From assembly GCF_002865645.1 (NCBI RefSeq), contig NW_020194643.1, positions 124,001 through 188,000 on the forward strand: 64,000 nt of DNA. The letters are read 5' to 3'. The position numbers were made by a program, and so were the translations under genes. The notes under the pieces were generated by a model that made no database searches, had not been told where the DNA came from, and saw only the letters and a program-made list of their open reading frames with translations. The DNA is from Hyaloscypha bicolor E (taxonomy: Eukaryota > Ascomycota > Leotiomycetes > Helotiales > Hyaloscyphaceae). This document shows positions 20,976 to 31,978 of the stretch, piece after piece; position 1 is the first letter of the stretch, and each line of letters opens with the position of its first letter.

Positions 20976-22436
20976 ATGGCTGTGGAATTCGATGTTGTGA
21001 TTATTGGAGCAGGCCTCTCAGGAATCAACGCCGCCCAGCGAGTCCAAATGCAACTCCCAGGACTGACTTACACAATCCTGGAAGCTCGCGGAGCCATAGG
21101 TGGGACCTGGGACTTGTTCAAATACCCAGGCATTCGGTCTGATTCTGATCTCTATACTTTCGGTTTTCCATGGCGGCCATGGGAAAGCACGAAAGCCATT
21201 GCCGACGGTCCATCAATCAAGCAGTACTTGATCGAATCTGCTGCCGAGTATGGTATTGACAAGCACATCCAGTACCGCCATAAGCTGCTCGCCGCGGACT
21301 GGTCATCTAAGACTCAGACCTGGTCGTTAGCAATTGATACCGATGGGGAGAAGAAATACCTGAAAGCCAAATTCATGATCTATGGCTCGGGATACTACGA
21401 TTATGATGAACCATTGCAAACCACAATCCCCAACATCGACACTTTCAAAGGCGCCACAATCCACCCTCAATTTTGGCCCCAGGATCTGGATTACGCTAGC
21501 AAGAAAATCGTGATCATCGGTAGTGGAGCAACCGCAGTGACACTTCTGCCTGTCCTTGCAGAAACAGCAGCAAGCGTCACAATGCTCCAACGGAGCCCAA
21601 CCTACATCTTGTCACAACCAGCAACGGATTCCGGTTCCTGGATCCGCAGACTTTTCCCTTCATGGATAGCACATGCTCTCGTGCGCTGGAAATACATGTG
21701 GGGGATGTGGCTGTACTTCCAATTCTGCCGGGCATTCCCGATCAAAGCGAAGGAGCAAATTGCCGCAGCTACGACAAAGGAACTTCCAAGCCGGATCAAA
21801 CAAGATCCGAATTTCAACCCCAGTTATAACCCGTGGGAACAGAGGTTGTGCGTTTGTCCGGACGGGGATTTCTTCAAAGCGCTGAGGAAGGGGAATGCAC
21901 ATGTCGTGACGGACACGATTGAGACCGTTACAGAGACAGGGATTTGCACATTGCGGGGAGAGACGCTGGATACTGATATCATCGTCACGGCCACGGGGCT
22001 GAAGATGAGATTTGCGGGAGGGGTGAAGATCACCCTTAATGGTACGCATGTTGATATCAAGGGTAAGTATTTGTGGAAGGGGGTGCTAATGCAGGACATC
22101 CCTAACACGGCTTTCTTGCTTGGTTACACGAATGCATCATGGACGCTGGGAGCGGAGGCTTCCATGCAGCTATTTTGTAGGATAGTACGCTACATGGCGC
22201 CAAGAGGACTTGGCGATGTGACTCCGAGAGTAGAGGATGAGAGTAAACTGCGGCCGATGAGCATGATGAATTTGAAGAGCACGTATATCCTTGCTGCGAA
22301 GGGAGTATTGCCGAAGTGTGGAGACTTGAGGCCATGGAGAGCGAGGGCTAGCTACTTTAAGGACTTTTGGGATGCGAAATTTGGTAGATTTGAGGGGTTG
22401 GAGTTTCTTAGGGATCGTGGACAATTCGCGGAGTGA
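20976..22436 (+). CDS. EthA-like Baeyer-Villiger / FAD-dependent monooxygenase
   Basis: 486 aa, single exon, starting at the ATG at 20976. The FAD-binding motif GAGLSG is near residue 12. GGTWDLFKYPGIRSDSD is the signature of the EthA branch of class B flavin monooxygenases. FKGATIHPQFWP at about 157-168 fits the Baeyer-Villiger fingerprint FxGxxxHxxxW(P). The NADPH-binding GSGATAV lies near 182. Length matches bacterial EthA-type enzymes. The expected reaction is insertion of one oxygen next to a carbonyl, turning ketones into esters or lactones with NADPH and O2; sulfoxidation is also possible in this group. It is divergent from the Zn2Cys6 gene. The substrate cannot be read from sequence. 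Confidence 0.9.
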   Translation: MAVEFDVVIIGAGLSGINAAQRVQMQLPGLTYTILEARGAIGGTWDLFKYPGIRSDSDLYTFGFPWRPWESTKAIADGPSIKQYLIESAAEYGIDKHIQYRHKLLAADWSSKTQTWSLAIDTDGEKKYLKAKFMIYGSGYYDYDEPLQTTIPNIDTFKGATIHPQFWPQDLDYASKKIVIIGSGATAVTLLPVLAETAASVTMLQRSPTYILSQPATDSGSWIRRLFPSWIAHALVRWKYMWGMWLYFQFCRAFPIKAKEQIAAATTKELPSRIKQDPNFNPSYNPWEQRLCVCPDGDFFKALRKGNAHVVTDTIETVTETGICTLRGETLDTDIIVTATGLKMRFAGGVKITLNGTHVDIKGKYLWKGVLMQDIPNTAFLLGYTNASWTLGAEASMQLFCRIVRYMAPRGLGDVTPRVEDESKLRPMSMMNLKSTYILAAKGVLPKCGDLRPWRARASYFKDFWDAKFGRFEGLEFLRDRGQFAE

Positions 22437-22611
22437 GATCGGACCTGAGGTGGATTTTGGCGATATTTGTACCACGTGCCAGAAAAGAAGAATGATATGT
22501 CGCCCTTCACGCACTTGACTATAGGGAACGCAATCGTATCGCCAATGAACATTCTTTGGCAATCTTTGGAGAAGAAACTATTTGCCTTTATGGTTCATGC
22601 GCAAACGACGG

Positions 22612-23201
22612 CAGGCTTGGCAGAAATACCTAATTTCTGGTATCAATGGGTATCGATGCCAGAATCGTAAGGTATTGATACTATCGATAAAGTATCAATT
22701 CCCGGAACCCAATTCCCCCCTTTAATTGCAATTAACTTTAGAACCACTTCCCTTATAAGAAAACTTTTGGTAGCGCAAATATTCTACTTAATTTAGGCTT
22801 TCTATTTAGCTACTTGTCTTATAGTTTAGACTAAAACTCGTCTCAATACGGCTATTTTAAGCAAAAAATAGCTTTTGAGATTTTCGTAAGGCTCGCTTAT
22901 AATAAGCGTTCCGATAAGAGATATGAATATGATACTAAATTCTCCGAATACAAGGGCCATTTTAAAGTTAAGATAATATTAACTTTTATTAATAATATTA
23001 AGTAATTCCTTTAATAGAAAGACTAGAAAATAAAGAAATTATATACAAATACATTATTATATAAATTAAATAATAAATGGAAGAGATAATTTAAGGCTAA
23101 GTATTGATTCGGTATTAATATGTATTGATCCTTGCGATACCTAAGTAATACCATCCAGTATTAATACCTTATCGATACCAAAAGTATTTTTTCCAAGCCT
23201 G
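22612..23201. mobile_element. Non-autonomous hAT-type element (590 bp) with 8-bp target duplication
   Basis: The ends are CAGGCTTGG at 22612-22620 and CCAAGCCTG at 23193-23201, part of imperfect inverted repeats of at least 18 bp (…AAATAC shared). The flanks repeat AACGACGG exactly (22604-22611 and 23202-23209), an 8-bp duplication as made by hAT transposases. Subterminal GGTATCGAT / GTATTGATAC-like motifs recur at both ends and probably were transposase-binding sites. The interior is strongly AT-rich and encodes nothing. Confidence 0.85.
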
Positions 23202-23209
23202 AACGACGG

Positions 23210-24318
23210 GTGAGGTGTTGTCCACAATCACGTGAGTAGATAGAACTGATAGGGCCTCTAGTCTTCTCCCGTTGCGTCTCCTTCACATATACTAGGGGCC
23301 GCATAAGCAGGTGCAGATGCGAAGAGTAAAAGCCAGATTTTCTCTCTTTAACAGAGCATATTATAATCTTGGGGGGAGAGTCTGGCCACCAATCGACACC
23401 GAGGGTGTCGTTTTACATTTTCCAGCTTTGACAAGTCAAAATCTTGCTTTTAATAAAAGTGAAGCCCATCCAACACCCAGGATGAAATTTGTAGCTACAG
23501 GTGAATGAACATTCATGAAGTGATAGTCGGTACTGAGCAATTAAAGTAAATTTGCCTGAATTTTAACCCTAGGCAGGATCTCAAGCTCGATGGTGTGTAT
23601 AAAAAACCAAGGAATCTAGGTACAGAAGTCCTCTTCTTATTTCCAAAATATAAATGACAGAACATACGACCAGGTCAACAGCTTGCAAGCACTCTATTTT
23701 CTTTCACCAGAAGAGAACTTCAACCAGAATACTATTATTCAGCATCGAACATTGCCGCCATATGAGACAACAGGGCACGTTCGGACTGGAGAGCGTGGGA
23801 GAAGGGGAGGGGGCCAAAACACATTTTAGAGCTCGCGCTGGCTCTGACCTGTATTGCCGGCGGTGGATTCGGAGTCGCTACGTTGTCTCCGGGTAGAGTG
23901 ACCAGGGGAATAATTCTCACTCTACTGGACATACAGCATCAATGCATCATATTTCCTTTCGATGTATCAAAACATCAAAGTGGCGTGGATTCCATATCTT
24001 CGGAGCAATATAAATTACAGCCAATATTCGGTTATTACTAGATCTGCGAACCTCTGATGAATACTCTCTAGAAATGCACCTCTGTATGGGTCAGTACTAA
24101 CCATAACCCTCATTGAAAGTTTGGATTAGGAGAGTTCCATGCAAATGTTAAGTCAGCAAGAGCCGAAGTAATGATCTGGCGCTGATAAATCCACTGAGGT
24201 AAAAGTTTAATCGATTCTGTTGACATTATTCAGCGATATAGTTATGCCAGTATCCCATTTTCCATGCTCATTCCAACATCATGGTGGTGGGCTCAAGTCG
24301 AGTCCTTCTACTGTTAAT
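23210..24318. other. Intergenic stretch, no supported gene
   Basis: Spacer between the hAT element and the nitrilase 3' end. Short frames only, with no motif recognised. Confidence 0.5.
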
Positions 24319-25666
24319 TTAAAGGAATCGTTTCTGCAATATGTCAGTTCGTCGACTCTCAACAAGGTGGAATTTGTACCTCGAGTAACTCCCGCCAACA
24401 TCCAGATCCAGCCTTCCTCTCAGGCAATCATCAAAGTCCACATCATGAACAATAAGTGCATTGTCATCATCCCACAATGGACCTACTAGAACCTCGCCCA
24501 GCGGGGAAATCATGCAAGATCCACCTCTCGATACGAACTCTTCTTCCTTAGCCTTCGTCTGCCCTTGTTCTTGTATCGTTGATTGGAACGTTGATGATCT
24601 TGGTGAAGGTAACACAATCTCATTCCCATCCTCGGTAATCGTACTCTTCCTCCTCAGCCTGGCTGGCGTAGGCGTTCCATTCGTCCATTCACTCTCCTCC
24701 TCAATCGCGGCAACCGATTCCTTTGGAACCGGCAAAGCAATTTCATTCCCATCCTCACACTCAATCGTAGACTTCCTCCTTAACCGCGCAGGCCTCTGCG
24801 TCCCCGGTCCATTGACCTTCCCTTCCGCAGCCCCTGCTTTCCCTGTAATCCAATCCGGTAGATCACTCTCCCGCAAACATTGATTGGCACTCATCACAAA
24901 ACACCTCCCCTCCATCGCAATGGCCCTCATGAGCACCGACCACGTCTCCCGTCCATCCGCTGTCGGCGCGAGATATAGATTTACATTCTGGCTATACAGA
25001 CTCTGTCTCAAAAGCGGCATATAATTTTCCCAGCAAATGGCTGCCGCAAGTGTAAGCTTCACACCTTTAATCGTCGTCGTTACAGCTCGAAGTGAGGCGG
25101 GCTGACCCTGGCCCCAAATCAATCGTTCAGTCGCTGTCTGAAAGAAGAATTAGCTTTGAGAAGGTAGGTGGACGGGGAATGAGACACACAGGCATAACCT
25201 TCCTCCTCTTCCCCACACATCCCACACGTGGACAAATATACAATACAGCACAATACAACGTCCCCGCACATCTCTCCACCACCCCTACGACCAAAAACAC
25301 TCCACTCTCCTTCGCGATCCTCTCCAGCTCTTCTCTTGTGCCGTCACCTCTCACTCCACCATCCTTTGGTACTTCCAAACTCCTGTCAACCCACGCTTGT
25401 CCCGCACCTTCCGGTGTATCCCCCAAATCAACCGCATCCTTAAAATACCGCAGAAACTGATCTCTACCGGCCGGGTCACGAACACCGATCGCGCACCCGA
25501 ATGTTGCGGTGCGCGGGTATCCACCTAGGTAGGCTTCGGGGAACAGGAGAAGGTCGATAGATTGGGACTTCGCGTGCTGGACTGTGTGTTCGAGGGCGGC
25601 GAGGGTGAGGGCTGGGGTGGAGAGGGTGTGGGATTGAGAGATTGCTAGCCGGAGGGTGGCTGTCAT
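24319..25666 (-). CDS. Nitrilase with a duplicated Arg-rich insertion
   Basis: Exons 25190-25666 and 24319-25137 (intron 52 bp) give 431 aa. The C-N hydrolase triad is visible: Glu44 in [11 protein letters not shown], Lys156 in GKRRKVMP and Cys194 in [10 protein letters not shown]. The joined sequence [15 protein letters not shown] is typical of true nitrilases, which convert nitriles to carboxylic acids and ammonia as large homo-oligomers in the cytosol. The protein is about 80-100 residues longer than usual nitrilases. The extra part, about residues 255-365, is charged and contains two copies of [19 protein letters not shown] (about 275-296 and 317-337). The catalytic core on both sides is intact, so the enzyme is probably active. 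Confidence 0.9.
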
Positions 25667-26848
25667 TTTTATGGTAGATTTCTGGGAGAGTGAGAGATTG
25701 AGTCGGGGTGGAGAGGAGAGGAGTCTTGTGGTTATGGCAAGGTGAAGTATGAGTTAGGTGAGGATGTAAGATTACAATGGCGGGGTAATTGCGGGGTCTT
25801 GATTAGTGAGCAGATCGGCACTTCCACCGGTCATAAGTCGCATAAGAGCTTGAAAATCGGGAAAATGTACCGACACCCCCCTCCCCCCCCCCCCCCGGTG
25901 TCGATGGGGGCAAGGATATTTAATTGGCTATCTGAGCTCTTCAAAAATCTGAAATTAGATTTTTCAACATAAGTCTAAGCTAGTATATCACAATCCTTGT
26001 ATCATAATCACGTGATTTCTAACTTATAATAAAATGATTCCTTAAACTAGTATTTTAATTTTAGGGAGTTTATAGGTTAACATTCGTAATTTTGCTCCCG
26101 TGAAGTTGGAGTCGCTAGAAATTACTCGCTTAGGAAAGGGGGAGAAAGGAAGGGAGAATTCAGTGTTAGGACCACCTCGTCGGGATGTGTTCTTTGCCCA
26201 CGACCACTCTTGGAGAGGTTTTCATAAAAGGACTATCGTAGTTCAAACATGGAATCCGTGTCACTGTATTCTTTATTCTTTTCTCCCTGTAAGTGCCCTC
26301 GGATCCAACTAATCCTCCTCGTCTGCTTCTCGGAGAGTCCCTCGTCTTGCTCAGTGGCTGCGAATCTGGTCGGCTGTTTGGTCGGTGCAATCGGAATTGC
26401 GCTGGTTGAGAAGCTTTTAAGAAATCATAGGCAGAAGATGAACGGTTACACTTTATCGTCGTGGATTGCTTGGATCTGGGGCTCTGGGTGGTGACGAGGC
26501 GTTCTTTTTCGGAAGTTTCCACCCACTACGCGCCGTGGCGATGGAGCCGGAACTCCCTCCCTTTCTTTTTTAGGCACACTAATTGGCGTTCTGCGACTTG
26601 GCGTGCGACCGCTTCCGAAAGCGACACAGAGTCCGCCAAGGAATGCCAAGGAAGGCTGACGGTGGTGGAGAGTGCCTCTGAAACTGCCTTCAAAAAGGGG
26701 CCCATGGGCAACGGCGCTGGAATCGCAAGAGGTCCGCATCGACTCTGGGCTCTGTTCCTTCAGGTCTGAGTACAAGATATGAGAACAACCTGCAGGGCTT
26801 GTAATTCGTGCTAGTACTATCACTTCATCAAAACCAGCGGCCTTCATC
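25667..26848. other. Divergent spacer between nitrilase and HET gene
   Basis: Includes a C-rich tract at about 25876-25899 and an AT-rich patch at 25970-26090 with a TCACGTGA box near 26008. I see no gene. Confidence 0.5.
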
Positions 26849-29144
26849 ATGGCTCGTCCGCAGAGACACAACACGCCGCGGTTCCACTATCAAACGCTTC
26901 AAGGCAACGAGATACGACTACTCCAAATCCATCCCAGTTCACGTTCGAAAAGGGATCGGAACATGTCGGACAGCCCTATTTACTGCGATCTTCATCACTT
27001 CCCGCTTGTCGAACCGGCTCCATCAGGCAACTTGGTCGCTAGGCTGGCCAAAATGGAGTCAACCTGGGGTATCTCCGCTCATGAGTTAGGATTCCGCATC
27101 GTTGGGAAACGTAAGAAGTATAAATCAGTCTTTTTAAAACTCAAGGAAGTTCTCTCAATGAACTTGGCACGACGTTCAGCTGTCAATGGGCGTTTTCCTT
27201 GGGGCGACTATGTGGCCTTGTCATATACCTGGGGAAATACCGACGAAACTAGCGAGATCGTCGTTAATGGGAAGCCTGTCAAAGTACGGCCGAATCTAGA
27301 ATGCGCACTAAGAGTATTGAGAGAAAAAGGTCCGATCCGAGCTGGGATGAAAGTCTGGATAGATGCACTGTGTCTTAACCAGATGGACACGAATGAGAAG
27401 AACGCACAAGTGCCTCGAATGAGAGAGATCTATCAGAGAGCGTAAGTCTTCCCGTTTACCATTCTAATTGCTGCTGAGAAGTGGTAGTCTCAATGTCGTG
27501 GTATGGCTGGGGCCGGAGGTAGAATATAGCGATAGCGCTATGAAACTCATTCGCATCCTGGCCGCTTCTTGGAGGGCCGATGAAGGAGAAGCTTTGGCTA
27601 AAATCATAGCCGAGAATCCTCTTCTCTGGCACTCCCAAATAGATTGTGAACAGGGCTCCTTACAAAACTGCTGGGAAGGCATGCGTTCCCTCATGCTAAC
27701 GCAGTACTGGAAGCGAGTCTGGATCGTTCAAGAGCTTGCTATGGGCGGCAGAGAGTCACCACTGCTATACGGCGATGCATGCGTTAACTTCGGGGAAGTC
27801 TGCAATGCGACAGCAGCATGGATGACCAGGCATGCACGCTTTACATCGCAGGCTATGCTCTATGATCGTTTGATGAGCGGAAACCTGCAGCAAAGGCTGA
27901 CAAACATGCAAGACTTTCGACTATCTCCTGAACCGTCTCGCGAGGGACTTTTTGGCGCCGTTACTGGAGTCGCTCAGCTATTGTCCGACATCGTATCTCT
28001 CGGGGAAATCCAGAATACTGATCAATGGATACTTGACCACGATCGTATTACTTTTATCGAAAGTGTAGCTAACCGCCTCGAAGGTTCATCCGTCATGTGT
28101 TCCCCCCCTGGAAATCTCATCGCACTGGGCAGGACGAGCGAAGCTTCTCAGCCACAGGACAAGATCTATGGCTTTCTCTCACTTATGGATCCGAAGTTTT
28201 CATCACAGTTCAAGGTGGACTACAACCAGAACGCAACAGAGGTCTACACAGCTTTCAGTGTCAATTGGATAAAGTACAGCAAGAAGTTAGACCTCTTCAC
28301 CCACTGCTTCTTGGAGCACAACCATACACCCTCCTGGGTTCCGGATTGGAATTTCAATCATGCGGATTCGCTACCTCTGTACTATATAGGCGAGGAGGAT
28401 GATGGTTACCTAGCCGGCGGATTGAAGACTATCTTGGATGTTCAGTTCTCACCCGACCTGAAGCGGATGAAGACATTGGGCATGCTTGTTGACCAGATAG
28501 ATGGCCTCACAACCGCGGATGATGAAGTCCCAGAGTCCATACGACAAGGCAGCGCAACTGTGAAAGGTACATTTGACGAAGTGCGCAAGGCCCTCTGGCA
28601 AACCTTTGTTGGTAACCGAGATCACCTCGATGGTGAGCTCACGGCAACGCCACTTCTCCCGAACGAGGACGGAGAGTCACTCCTAGATGTACCTCTGCCG
28701 AAGGAACCAGGGTCTGCCCTCCCAGAACCCTACCGACGAAGTCTCTATAAGTTCATCGAGACCAATCAAACGTTTTTGATCAACGGTCTCCGCTTAGACC
28801 AGTACTTTGCCAACAGCGGTCAACGGATAGAAGTTGCTCCAGAAACCTTGCCGGAATCCAGTAAGAAGTTTGATCTCCGCCGCCAAATCTTCACAGCGTC
28901 GATGCTTCTGAAACGGCGGAGGCTAGCAACCACAATCAATGGCAGGCTCGCGCTTGTCCCAAGAGCAGCAAAGCCAGGTGACATAGTCGCGATTCTTGTT
29001 GGCTGTGGTCAGGCCGCCATCCTTCGATCGGATGATGATAGCTTCAAGGTTGTGGGGACCAGCTATGTCCATGGCATTATGGAGGGTGAGCTACTAACCA
29101 AGGAGATCTTACTTGAAAATGGTTGTGATATATGGCTGAGCTAG
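26849..29144 (+). CDS. HET (heterokaryon incompatibility) domain protein
   Basis: Exons 26849-27441 and 27488-29144 (46-bp intron inside the HET domain) give 749 aa. The HET core begins near residue 120: YVALSYTWG, then VKVRPNLECALRVLRE, VWIDALCLNQMDTNEKNAQV and MREIYQRALNVVVWLG. The middle part has the usual QDKIYGFLSL block. The C-terminal end has the common HET-protein tail GDIVAILVGCGQAAILR…SYVHGIMEGELL. HET proteins trigger cell death or growth arrest when incompatible fungal strains fuse, often together with NLR or other allelic partners. No partner gene is adjacent, so its role in allorecognition is inferred from family only. The frame is intact. Confidence 0.93.
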
Positions 29145-30021
29145 ATAGTTGACGACACGTTGCATTTTGGAGCTCCGACGACAGTAGATATGCTCTGGGC
29201 CCAATCCTGTGCAAAGAGTATCGGCGGGAAGGGACGGTGGCTCTCTAATAACTTTACGGCTTCAGTCGGCGGTCTGAACCACGCGAGACGAAGATAGTTA
29301 TACCTATTACACTTACGAGAAGCTTGGGAAGGGTGCTTACACATTCGTGGGAGAAATGCAGGAAGAATATGTGTGCGCTTACTGATGTGGTTATTGCTAC
29401 CGGAGCCGTCACCGTGTGAATTGGGAGTGGGTAGCGAGGGTCGACAAATAGCCGTACTTCTGTAGGCGAATTTTCAGGGGCTTCTCGCTAATGTTGCGGG
29501 ATCACGGAAGCAAAAACGAAAAGAGTGGTGGAAAGTATTCCAGAGTTGCGTTTCTCTCTGCGAGCGTAAACTAAGAATGCCGAGAAGGATACGAAATTTT
29601 ATTCTCGAACAACCCGGGATCGTCGCTATTCCTCGCCATGCGTGAGCCTTCTTTGGACAAATGACCGGACAACACGGTACCCGCCATACGAGCTCACATA
29701 GCCACAGGCGATTTTGGCAAACATGCAAAATTCGGTGCCTAGGTACATCCCCCTATTTTATTCTGCAGGGTAACGGATCAAAATGGGCAGGTGCTACGTA
29801 TGCTCGTCGGCTGGGTGCGGAAATGCCTGCGAAGAGTAACGCCATGGGTTGCAACCGAACAGTCAAGTAAAGTTAGCTACGACACCCCCAAAGAGTGACA
29901 AGGAGCACACATGTACTTAACAGATCCGGAAAGCTCTTTCTTTTTGTGGCGAGTCGCACGTGCATTACCACAAATACCTTTCATTCCGAATTACAGTAGT
30001 AATCATACCCTAATCTGGAAA
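29145..30021. other. Intergenic stretch, no supported gene
   Basis: Spacer between the HET gene and the carboxypeptidase relic. No motif-bearing frame is visible. Confidence 0.5.
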
Positions 30022-31808
30022 ATGCAGCTCCAATTTCTACCTTCCCTTACATGCCTTGCTTTTAGTACAGCTCTCGTCTCAGCATTGAAATTTTCATAGA
30101 GCGATAGTCCACCGAAATTGGCAGAAAGACTCCCCTTCGAGGAGAAGGAGCGGGAAGTGCCATTTTCGGGCAGGACACCACAAACTCTACTGTTGACTTC
30201 ATAGCAAACTCTGGAACCTGCAAGACGACTTCGGGTGTAAATCAATATTCTGGCTATTTCTCAGTGGGAAGTTAGTTTCTAGCCCTCTTTTTTTTTATTT
30301 ATCATACGGCTCACATAACTCTGCAGCCGATTTGAGCACGTTTTTCTGGTTCATCGAGTCTAGAAAACCCCCCGAGCGTTGTGTCCTTAGCAGTCTGGCT
30401 CAACGGCGGTCCAGGACGCTCTTCATTGTATGATTTGTTTGCGTTATATTCTCCGCAAATAACTCTTGATTCGTCCAACTTCTTACCAACGACAGGAAAG
30501 TGGCCCCTGTCAATGCTACAACGGCTCAAGCACGCTCACCCTCAACCCATACAGCTGGAACGAGTACGCAAATATGCTGTATATAGACCAACCCATCGGG
30601 GCAGGCTTCTCCTACAAATATGGATCTTCTCAACGGAATGCAGGCGTCAAATCGAGTGTGGCTGCAGCGCCATTCATAAGAAATTTCCAATAAACATTCT
30701 TCGCCCAATTCCCGGAATATAAGAGTCGAGACTTTAAATTATCTGCAGAGCCGTATGGGGATCCTCACGGCCCAGGTGAGATCTTTCTCCTTTCACTTAT
30801 CTCCGTTGTCTGTCATAGCTCATACTAAAAGATCTAGAATTCGCATCTTATTTTCTCTCTCAAAACACCGCAATCGAGGTGGGCGATGTTATAGAAGAGA
30901 AGATCGAGCTCGTAGCGCTCGGAATCAATAACGGTATGTAATATGTATCACGTATGACACGAAGATTCTGAAAAGAGGTCTGATAGAATTCGCATATAGA
31001 ACAGTAACTTTCGACTCATCAACAATGCGACATACACCTCCCTGTTTGCTGTATATGAGGACTACTTCCACCCCCTCGCGGATCTGTGTGAGAAGAATCG
31101 CACAAATGCTGAATACACCGCGCTTATAGCAGTTGCGCTAGCCTCATTAATTTTGCCATTGGCATGGAGAACTGGGACGAATACGACATTCGTCAAAGTG
31201 GAGGCGGTCTATACCCACCATCGACATATGAGAACTACCTTTCCGACCCGGCAATTATGAAAGCCATCGGTGCCAGCCTGCCAGGGGGGAGGTTAGTTAG
31301 GTGTTCGAATGCCGTGAAGGGAAATCTTGCACTTCCTTGGGATAGTAAGGTGTTTCCTTCCATTCCTTATTAGCTTCTGGGTTCATTCAGGAGATTACAT
31401 GGCTAAATTTTAGTAGAAGCACGCTCCTCAATTCCCGCGCTCTGTAAAGTCGTTCAGTCGGGTGTGCTGCGTGCAAACAGTGCTTTGGCATGGGGATTCA
31501 GATGCTGTTTGCGATTGGTTTGGTGGTCTTGCTATCGCTGAGAATATCACGTTCTCTGGTAGTGAAGAGTTAAAAAGTAAGGAAGGGAGGAACCATACAG
31601 TCGATGGTGTGGTGGGTGGCACTTTTAAGGCTGTGGATAATCTGAGTTGGTTGAGAGTATTCCAATCTGGTCATGAAGTCCCTAACTATCGTAAGTGTTT
31701 AGAGAAAGATTCTTTGTGGCCAAGGATTGCTAACTTGGGACAGAACCCGAATTGGCGCTGCAAGTCTTTAAACAGACTATGCAGAAGAAGGGGTTATACA
31801 ATACATGA
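30022..31808 (+). pseudogene. Dead serine carboxypeptidase (peptidase S10)
   Basis: The relic starts with a signal peptide (MQLQFLPSLTCLAFSTALVSA) and a stop after 25 codons. Out-of-frame pieces follow in correct order: NSGTCKTTSGVNQYSGYFSV, TFFWFIESRKPP, a frame change in a C run near 30368, [36 protein letters not shown], then SAEPYGDPHGP. That last piece is where S10 enzymes have (G/A)ESYGGHYGP, so the catalytic serine is proline. The Asp (HGDSDAVCDWFGG, ~31491) and His (SGHEVPNY, ~31668) regions survive. The last frame ends at TGA 31808. Several stops and frame shifts plus the lost nucleophile make it non-functional. It would have been a secreted or vacuolar peptidase. Confidence 0.88.
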
Positions 31809-31978
31809 AATTTGTAACTAGTTGTATAACAGCTCGGCTCTTTTGGACTTGATGGAAGGCTGGGTTTGAATTTAGTGTAAACTGGTTGCTTTGAGGCTTT
31901 CACAGAAGTGCGGTTCCTAAAAGCCAGACAAGATACTCGATCACTCTTGGTTTCTTCCCTTGAGCAGCCTGTAATTTC

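Noticed and set aside
24461..24883. 140-codon plus-strand frame
   Set aside because: Antisense to the nitrilase second exon, whose catalytic motifs are clear.
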